Positions 59,209 through 64,000 of a stretch of 64,000 nt of DNA are shown one piece after another. Each line of letters starts with the position of its first letter. Position 1 is the first letter of the stretch. The position numbers and the translations under genes are program-made. The notes beneath the pieces were generated by a model. That model had not been told where the DNA came from. It was given only the letters and a program-made list of their open reading frames with translations, and searched no databases. The stretch is from contig CAVUAE010000001.1 in the NCBI GenBank assembly GCA_963739395.1, forward strand, positions 558,001 to 622,000. The letters are read 5' to 3'. The DNA is from RBG-13-51-18 sp963739395 (GTDB lineage: Bacteria; Chloroflexota; Dehalococcoidia; Dehalococcoidales; RBG-16-60-22).

Positions 59209-59790
59209 TCATACATTCACTTCCAAGTATCCCAATACTTCCTCATTCAACTTTCTAATTTTTATTATCGTGCTCAAGACATCAGTTACAATATTCACGA
59301 ATGCTTCTTCAAATAATGGGAATAATTGGTCAGAACACCAACTATCATATATGGCCTTTTTTTTATTATTTGTATGGGCTAAGCCACCATAAATAAAGAC
59401 TTCCATTAGGTATCTATTAGTTGTTGTAGGTAGACGAATAAATTCATTTACCGGATTATCAAGAAACTGATTTATTTTGGTATATTCATTTTTAAACTGC
59501 TGCACCAAGTTACCACCAATTGGTAATTTCTGATAAATGTTTGCCATATTATGTAAAGATATCTTTTCATTATCTTGAATAAACAACCGAAATGTTAATA
59601 CGAATGCATCGATATCTTCATTATCAGGTCCAGTACGTTCAATTTTGGTAATTTGCCCTTTATCCACAGAATATTTGATTCCACTTTTATAGCCAATCAT
59701 ATTTTTTGTAAAATGAAGACCCTCTAGCTTATTGGCTTTTTCATTAAACAACTTTAAAACTGAAATTTCACTTTCATAATTGTTAGACAA
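59209..59790 (-). CDS. hypothetical AT-rich protein
   Basis: 193 residues, TTG start at 59790 with an AGGGGG box upstream. No domain recognised. Predicted mixed alpha/beta, charged, with a C-terminal helical stretch (DVLSTIIKIRKLNEEVLGYL). No signal or TM segment. Base composition is clearly more AT-rich than the flanking ABC-F and EthD genes, suggesting acquisition. Confidence 0.6.
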   Translation of the reverse strand: MSNNYESEISVLKLFNEKANKLEGLHFTKNMIGYKSGIKYSVDKGQITKIERTGPDNEDIDAFVLTFRLFIQDNEKISLHNMANIYQKLPIGGNLVQQFKNEYTKINQFLDNPVNEFIRLPTTTNRYLMEVFIYGGLAHTNNKKKAIYDSWCSDQLFPLFEEAFVNIVTDVLSTIIKIRKLNEEVLGYLEVNV

Positions 59791-59817
59791 ATACAGGCCC
59801 CCTATTTCTCTTGGCTG

Positions 59818-60162
59818 TCACTTCCCGATTTCGTCCTTGATAACATGTTCTTCGACGACCCAAAATTTAGGCGGGCTCATGTCGGCTATTTTTGCCCAGT
59901 CCTGGCCAAGGGGTTTGGCGGCATCAGTTTTGTTAAACCCCATTGATTTCTGCCATGAATCAACATCATCATACCAGGTTTCGATAATGCCGTCGCCTTC
60001 ATATTCCTGACCCGGTACTTCGATAAAATGGTTCTGGATATATTTCCTTAAGCCCGGGATATGCTTGGCGACCAGCGGCCCGTGTACATCCTTCCAGTAC
60101 TTATAAAACTCCTCCCGGCTGATGCCCGGTTTCCTTTTGACCAATACCATTACTTTTATCAT
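59818..60162 (-). CDS. EthD-domain protein, copy 1
   Basis: 114 residues, dimeric alpha-beta barrel type. VLVKRKPGISREEFYKYWKDVHGPLV, IPGLRKYIQNHF and DGIIETWYDDVDSWQKS match EthD-like proteins, small partners in oxidative or hydratase pathways. Divergent from a close paralog at 60247 with only 84 bases between, which may share a control region. Confidence 0.87.
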   Translation of the reverse strand: MIKVMVLVKRKPGISREEFYKYWKDVHGPLVAKHIPGLRKYIQNHFIEVPGQEYEGDGIIETWYDDVDSWQKSMGFNKTDAAKPLGQDWAKIADMSPPKFWVVEEHVIKDEIGK

Positions 60163-60246
60163 TTTCGTTTCTCCATTGTTAATAAGTGTAATTGATGCGC
60201 TAAACTAGTTCAAGGTAGAATATACTCACTTAAAGGAGATATTTGT

Positions 60247-60570
60247 ATGATAAAGTCTATCGTTGTGGCGCACCGCAAAGCTGGTTTAACTCGCGAGGAA
60301 TTCAATAAATACTGGCTGGAACAACACGCCCCTCTGGCGGCGAAGCTTATCCCCGGCGTAAGAAGATATGTGCAAAATCACCTGGTATCCATACCGGGCA
60401 TGGAATTTGAGGGCGATGGTATCGTGGAAATGTGGTATGACGACGTTGAAACGTGGCAAAAATCCATGGCAGCTGTGCGCGCATCCAAAGAATTAGCCGA
60501 AGACGGGGCCAAGTTTTGCGACCTCCGCAACGCCAACGTGTGGATAGTAGAAGAGCACGTTATTACATAA
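60247..60570 (+). CDS. EthD-domain protein, copy 2
   Basis: 107 residues, closely similar to copy 1: VVAHRKAGLTREEFNKYWLEQHAPLA, IPGVRRYVQNHLVSIPGMEFEGDGIVEMWYDDVETWQKSM, ending VEEHVIT. RBS AAAGGAG. The pair looks like a divergent duplication; function unknown. Confidence 0.87.
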   Translation: MIKSIVVAHRKAGLTREEFNKYWLEQHAPLAAKLIPGVRRYVQNHLVSIPGMEFEGDGIVEMWYDDVETWQKSMAAVRASKELAEDGAKFCDLRNANVWIVEEHVIT

Positions 60571-60582
60571 AATATAACAAGC

Positions 60583-61068
60583 TTACTTAAACACTTCCGG
60601 GTTGATGGTGCCGGTAGGACCGGGACCTTTAAAAGTGAATTCCTTGCCGTCCATCGTCTTGGTAAAAACCGGCGTTTGCAAAAGCGCAGTGAACAGGACG
60701 GGCTTATTCAAGACGCGGAAATTTAGCGGGCAATGCACCATATTCGGCGGGATATAAACGACGGTTGGCTTATCAATTAAATACTGCTCTTTTTCTTCAC
60801 CGAGGAATAAATCAATCTGCGCATCGAAACTGCTGAAAAAGTCGGCGGTGTCATGTCCCAGGAAAATCAGGTATTCATGAGCGTCGTGTGTATGGGGTTC
60901 TTTTTCCAGCAAAATCGGTTTGATAAAAAGCTGCCAGCCAAAATTCATGTTCGCCCCGGGAATTTGGCTTTCCCCTCTAAAGTAAGCCTGGGGTTTAGAG
61001 ATAAACGGTAAATCCATATTCTCTTTGAAACCGGAAAAAACTAATTGCTCATACTTCTTCTTAGCCAT
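60583..61068 (-). CDS. cupin-like protein, copy 1
   Basis: 161 residues. EPHTHDAHEYLIFLGHD carries the cupin metal His/Glu set, and PTVVYIPPNMVHCPLNFRVLNKPVLF is the second motif. It is related to the gene at 62609 (shared KYxxLxxSG start, HxHxxxE(Y/L)xxxLGxD and PxxxPHxP motifs). Metal-dependent enzyme or sensor of unknown substrate. RBS AAGGAGT. Confidence 0.8.
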   Translation of the reverse strand: MAKKKYEQLVFSGFKENMDLPFISKPQAYFRGESQIPGANMNFGWQLFIKPILLEKEPHTHDAHEYLIFLGHDTADFFSSFDAQIDLFLGEEKEQYLIDKPTVVYIPPNMVHCPLNFRVLNKPVLFTALLQTPVFTKTMDGKEFTFKGPGPTGTINPEVFK

Positions 61069-61239
61069 AATACTCCTTATAATTCAGGTTCAAAACGATA
61101 TTACACGAGAACTAGGAAAAGGTCAAATAACGACGTAATACTTATTTAAGATACGCATAATATTTACAGATTGCATCATATCAAGTAAAGTCTTAAAATT
61201 ATATACCTTACATGAACACAATAAAATGGAGGTAAATCA

Positions 61240-62472
61240 ATGAATAGAATCCCTGATTTACTGTTCTCCGAGTATGACTTAAGGGCTCTTATAGAAGCTC
61301 AAGGTCAAAAGTTTATCAATGAGATAGACGAGCTAGAAACTCAACGATTACTTAATACGAATCCAGATGAATTAATAGCATATTTTGAGGAAAAATTTAA
61401 CATAAACGTGCCGAAGTTGGATGAAGCGAATATTCAAACGGATCATGCTGTAACGAAAGTAGACGTCACGCGCGGTCCTAATAGGTTTCTTTATGACAGC
61501 GACAGGCCTATCTACGTTGAAGGAACAAAGATTACGTTTTTCGTTCCTTATCAAGGCGATAGAGATTTGTTTAAATGCCGTCCTTCCGCATTTACCTTTA
61601 ATCCGCCTAGGGCCGAAGTTGACGATAAAGAAATATCATTTGTTTACCAAGTAACTAACCACGACGCAAATGCAATAAAAAAACAATTCGACCGAGATTA
61701 TGAAGAAGTAAAGAAATGGATTAGTTGGATAGAGAAAGATGTTACCCCTTTTAACACACAACTTAAAGGAAAAGCGAGCGAACGGATTATCTCACGTCGA
61801 GAAAAACTGATCAAAGACCAAGGTCTTGCGGCTAACCTTGGATTCCCTATGCGACGCAGAGATAACGCACCACAGACTTACGTAATGCCTTCGGTAAAAC
61901 GCAAGATAGCTCCGATTATGCCCACACCAGGCAGGACCCCTTTCGTGCCAGAGCCAACAATTGAAATGAAAGAATATGAATATATCTTGTCAATAATATC
62001 GAATATGGTTTCGGTGATGGAGCGTAGCCCCGGCGCTTTCAAGAGCATGGGAGAAGAAGACCTCAGGCAGCACTTTCTCGTTCAGCTAAATGGCCAGTAT
62101 GAAGGCCAAGCTACAGGAGAAACATTCAATTGTCAGGGAAAGACTGATATTCTTATTCGAGAAAGAGACAGGAATGTTTTTATTGCGGAATGCAAGTTCT
62201 GGCGTGGACCAGAGGAACTGAAAAAGGCCATTGATCAATTATTAAGTTATGCCACCTGGCGTGATGGTAAATTAGCACTTCTTATATTCAATCGTGATAG
62301 AGCGTTAACGACTGTCCTTCAAAAAATCACAGAAGTCGTAAAGGCACATCCTAATTATGTAAGACAAGAAACTTACGCCTCCAAGACAGATTTCAGGTTT
62401 ATCATGAAGCATAAAGATGACCCGCAAAGAGAGCTGATGATGACAGTAATGGTTTTTGAAGTACCAGTATAA
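61240..62472 (+). CDS. PD-(D/E)XK nuclease-domain protein
   Basis: 410 residues. The N-terminal part (1-240) is unrecognised and charged, with a Pro-rich hinge near 225-240. The C-terminal domain has EEDLRQHFLVQLNGQY (E273), GETFNCQGKTDILI (D303), VFIAECKFW (E317/K319) and QLLSYATWRDGKLALLIF, a complete PD-(D/E)XK core like those in restriction and defence nucleases. No methylase adjacent. AT-rich relative to its neighbours. RBS GGAGG. A copy of a tRNA 3' end lies just downstream at 62507. Confidence 0.78.
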   Translation: MNRIPDLLFSEYDLRALIEAQGQKFINEIDELETQRLLNTNPDELIAYFEEKFNINVPKLDEANIQTDHAVTKVDVTRGPNRFLYDSDRPIYVEGTKITFFVPYQGDRDLFKCRPSAFTFNPPRAEVDDKEISFVYQVTNHDANAIKKQFDRDYEEVKKWISWIEKDVTPFNTQLKGKASERIISRREKLIKDQGLAANLGFPMRRRDNAPQTYVMPSVKRKIAPIMPTPGRTPFVPEPTIEMKEYEYILSIISNMVSVMERSPGAFKSMGEEDLRQHFLVQLNGQYEGQATGETFNCQGKTDILIRERDRNVFIAECKFWRGPEELKKAIDQLLSYATWRDGKLALLIFNRDRALTTVLQKITEVVKAHPNYVRQETYASKTDFRFIMKHKDDPQRELMMTVMVFEVPV

Positions 62473-62506
62473 TGAAATACCAGCTTAAATATTACAATAA
62501 TTAGTT

Positions 62507-62521
62507 GTAGCGGGTGGATTT
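62507..62521 (-). repeat. displaced copy of the tRNA(CAT) 3' segment
   Basis: GTAGCGGGTGGATTT is identical to 63181-63195, which is part of the acceptor and T-arm of the tRNA at 63176-63250. Same orientation, 674 bases apart, enclosing the cupin copy 2 gene. Looks like an attachment-site scar. Confidence 0.6.
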
Positions 62522-62608
62522 ATATGTAGATATCTTTTCAGTTATTCAAGATGACAATCTTTCTACGATTATGAGATACTGCTAGTAATCACAAGGAGGG
62601 CTCATATT

Positions 62609-63175
62609 ATGGCAAACAATAAATATGACCATCTATTTGTATCAGGTGTCGACCCTAAATTTCAGGCGCATAGACCTTATGCCACTATAGGCTATCTGAA
62701 TGGCAAGTCCTTTGAAGGATGTAATGAATACGCGGTTTTTTGGGTAGGCGAAAAACCCTACGGCGCTTATGGCACGAAAGCCTGGGGCGAAATATCTCAC
62801 GGTCCGCATATGCATAAATACCCTGAATTGTTTATGCATCTGGGGACTGACCCAGACAATCCTTGGGACCTGGGAGCAGAAGTCGAGATGTGTGTGGGAC
62901 CGGAAATGGAAAAACACATTGTAACCAAATCAACAATTATTTGTTTACCGGCTAACTTCCCCCATGGGCCATGGAGGATTCTGAAAGTGACCAGGCCTTT
63001 TTTAATCGTGACCGTAAATCAATCGACCACGCATACCGAAAAAGCCCTCAAGAACCTGGTGTCTGAAGAAGATTTGAAAAGAATGATTTTTATCGATGCA
63101 GGTTATGAGGATGAAGGTGTAAAACCATCAATGCACTGGCCGGAAGCAGCAGGACCCCGAGGCGAATTTATGTAA
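62609..63175 (+). CDS. cupin-like protein, copy 2
   Basis: 188 residues. SHGPHMHKYPELFMHLGTD provides the HxH...E metal set, and IICLPANFPHGPWRILKVTRPF the second motif. Paralog of the gene at 60583 with a longer N-terminal segment and C terminus. RBS AAGGAGGG. The stop codon ends exactly one base before the CCA end of the convergent tRNA gene, so the two transcripts overlap. Confidence 0.8.
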   Translation: MANNKYDHLFVSGVDPKFQAHRPYATIGYLNGKSFEGCNEYAVFWVGEKPYGAYGTKAWGEISHGPHMHKYPELFMHLGTDPDNPWDLGAEVEMCVGPEMEKHIVTKSTIICLPANFPHGPWRILKVTRPFLIVTVNQSTTHTEKALKNLVSEEDLKRMIFIDAGYEDEGVKPSMHWPEAAGPRGEFM

Positions 63176-63250
63176 TGGTGGTAGCGGGTGGATTTGAACC
63201 GCCGACCAAGGGCTTATGAGTCCCCTGCTCTACCACTGAGCTACGCTACC
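63176..63250 (-). tRNA. tRNA with CAT anticodon (tRNA-Met or tRNA-Ile2)
   Basis: 75 bases with encoded CCA. Acceptor GGTAGCG/CGCTACC, D-arm AGCTCAGTGGTAGAGC, anticodon loop CTCATAA, variable loop and T-arm TGGTCGGCGG-TTCAAAT-CC. The 27-43 and variable-loop pattern (AGGGG...CCCTTGGTCG) is closer to lysidine-type tRNA-Ile2 than to elongator tRNA-Met, but the two cannot be separated by eye. Confidence 0.9.
63181..63195 (-). repeat. att-like segment inside the tRNA(CAT) 3' part
   Basis: GTAGCGGGTGGATTT, the native copy of the repeat also present at 62507-62521. Confidence 0.6.
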
Positions 63251-63260
63251 AGCCAAGGGA

Positions 63261-63290
63261 AATATAGCATTATTCAAAGCTAACTGTCAA
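63261..63290 (-). promoter_or_regulatory. promoter of the tRNA(CAT) gene
   Basis: On the minus strand TTGACA (63285-63290), 18 bases, TATATT (63261-63266). It overlaps the stop codon of the ABC ATPase gene upstream. Confidence 0.7.
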
Positions 63291-64000
63291 TGACGCTCAA
63301 GGACATGGATAGCGACGGATTTAACGGTTCCATAAACCTTTACGCCCCTTTTCAAGCCCATCTCTTCCGCCGATCTTTTGGTGACGAGCGCTATCAGTGG
63401 GAAGCCGCAATCAATCTCCAGTCGGCAGAGAGGCCCACTAAACGCCGTCCAGCTTATGGTGCCGGGTAAGGAGTTGCGGGCGCTGCTTGATAATTTTTTC
63501 AGCGCCACGGTGACGTCTTCCGGACGGATGCAGACCGATACCGTTTCCCCCACGTCATATTCGGTTACCGCTTCGATTATCTTACCTTTAACGTCTATCG
63601 TCGCCATATTGCCTTCGTTAGAAATAACTACGCCATCAAGGATATTTTCCATGCCAACGAACTCGGCTACTTGGCGATTTTTAGGAGCAGTAAAAATTTC
63701 ATGAGCCTTGCCGGTCTGCACAATCTCGCCGTCAACAAGGACACTCATCTTATCCGCCAGACGTTGCCCCTGGGACATATCATGAGTCGCCATAATCACG
63801 GTTATAGCGTGCTTTTTAATGATTCCCGTTATTAGTTCTTCTATCTTCGCTGACGAAACGGGGTCAAGGTTGGCGGTTGGCTCATCGAATAGCAATACGT
63901 CAGGTCCGATAGCGACCGCCCTAGCGATAGCGACTCTTTGCATTTCACCACCGGAAAGCGTCCGAGCATTTCTTTTACTGTAATTAGTTAATTCCACAGT
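63287..64000 (-). CDS. ABC transporter ATP-binding protein, molybdate/tungstate type, N-terminal part beyond the window
   Basis: 237 codons of the C-terminal part; the Walker A half lies past base 64000. Visible: signature TLSGGEMQRVAIARA, Walker B VLLFDEPTANLDP, H-loop TVIMATHDMSQ, and a C-terminal TOBE/Mop-like domain (about 130-236, VSVCIRPEDVTVAL..., PLIALVTKRSAEEMGL). The TOBE-Mop tail points to molybdate or tungstate import, fitting the FdhD/MOSC genes in this genome; the substrate is inferred. Confidence 0.85.
   Translation of the reverse strand, partial: TVELTNYSKRNARTLSGGEMQRVAIARAVAIGPDVLLFDEPTANLDPVSSAKIEELITGIIKKHAITVIMATHDMSQGQRLADKMSVLVDGEIVQTGKAHEIFTAPKNRQVAEFVGMENILDGVVISNEGNMATIDVKGKIIEAVTEYDVGETVSVCIRPEDVTVALKKLSSSARNSLPGTISWTAFSGPLCRLEIDCGFPLIALVTKRSAEEMGLKRGVKVYGTVKSVAIHVLERH

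Noticed and set aside
1..64000. CRISPR array, rRNA genes, phage or integrase genes
   Set aside because: No regularly spaced repeat array, rRNA sequence, recombinase or phage structural protein was seen on either strand.

Overview
The window looks like a chromosome segment of a Chloroflexota bacterium, most likely class Dehalococcoidia. This is an inference from gene content (complete Hyp set, HspR-ClpC heat-shock operon, NrpR-type regulator, selenocysteine machinery, tandem UspA, expanded SnoaL-like, EthD and cupin families) and has not been tested by a marker-gene tree. Genes are densely packed, mostly in short operons of moderate GC. A few clearly AT-rich genes stand out: 12490-13416, 26850-27734, 59209-59790 and 61240-62472.

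Layout. 1-4274 (minus strand): rpsO, pnp, dapB, dapA (ribosome, RNA decay, lysine/DAP synthesis). 4394-11299 (plus): NiFe-hydrogenase maturation operon hypA, hypB, hypF, flavin-reductase-like gene, hypC, hypD, hypE and a hydrogenase maturation protease; no hydrogenase structural genes are inside the window. 11339-12267: SDR oxidoreductase behind a promoter with a perfect palindrome. 12317-12413: tRNA-Sec, followed by a short islet carrying a receiver-Mrr nuclease gene, bounded by a duplicate of the tRNA 3' end. 13620-16142: plsY, UspA, a HExxH protein and a zinc-ribbon protein. 16282-21305 (minus): selA, AICAR formyltransferase and selB, with a REP-associated transposase lying between the last two. 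21417-26418 (plus): a sulfur/molybdenum-flavoured operon of mnmA, MOSC, two FdhD-like genes, nadA, a ThiF/MoeB-like gene and a MoaD/ThiS-like gene. 26503-32170: small zinc-ribbon gene, AT-rich trypsin-like protein, tgt, a hairpin-flanked GIY-YIG gene, acyl-CoA dehydrogenase, NUDIX hydrolase and a zinc-ribbon/OB-fold protein. 32382-34142: secreted caspase-fold protein without recognisable catalytic residues. 34284-38213: dnaJ-like, hspR and clpC-like operon with promoter and terminator. 38236-43704: DUF3795, a VTT-domain membrane protein, tRNA-Ala, GNAT, nitroreductase, CoA-transferase A/B and a radical SAM protein with HhH. 43814-46985: nrpR-like and hisF, then gdhA. 47004-49845: GNAT, then three tandem SnoaL-like genes with a terminator. 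49851-55880: frameshifted LRR lipoprotein, rsmE, MATE pump, DUF169, PQQ-repeat protein and an Lrp/AsnC regulator. 56034-59161: cupin, YjbQ, and an ABC-F gene behind a leader peptide and attenuator. 59209-64000: AT-rich unknown, two EthD genes, cupin, PD-(D/E)XK nuclease, cupin, a tRNA with CAT anticodon, and the 3' part of a molybdate/tungstate-type ABC ATPase gene.

How it fits together. Hydrogenase maturation, FdhD-like proteins, Sec decoding (selA, selB, tRNA-Sec) and a Mo/W transporter ATPase point to an anaerobe using NiFe-hydrogenase and a Mo/W, probably Sec-containing, formate-dehydrogenase-type enzyme encoded elsewhere. NrpR and glutamate dehydrogenase suggest nitrogen control.

The most unusual material is accessory. 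It comprises two tRNA genes with displaced copies of their 3' ends, one enclosing a nuclease gene and the other next to one; a hairpin family that flanks a GIY-YIG gene and also occurs as gene-free pairs; a RAYT with its own hairpins; and an ABC-F attenuator. No CRISPR array, rRNA gene, integrase or phage structural gene was seen. No gene-free stretch exceeds about 300 bases. The longest gaps (13417-13619, 26650-26849, 32171-32381, 34143-34366, 39320-39588) are described in the entries.
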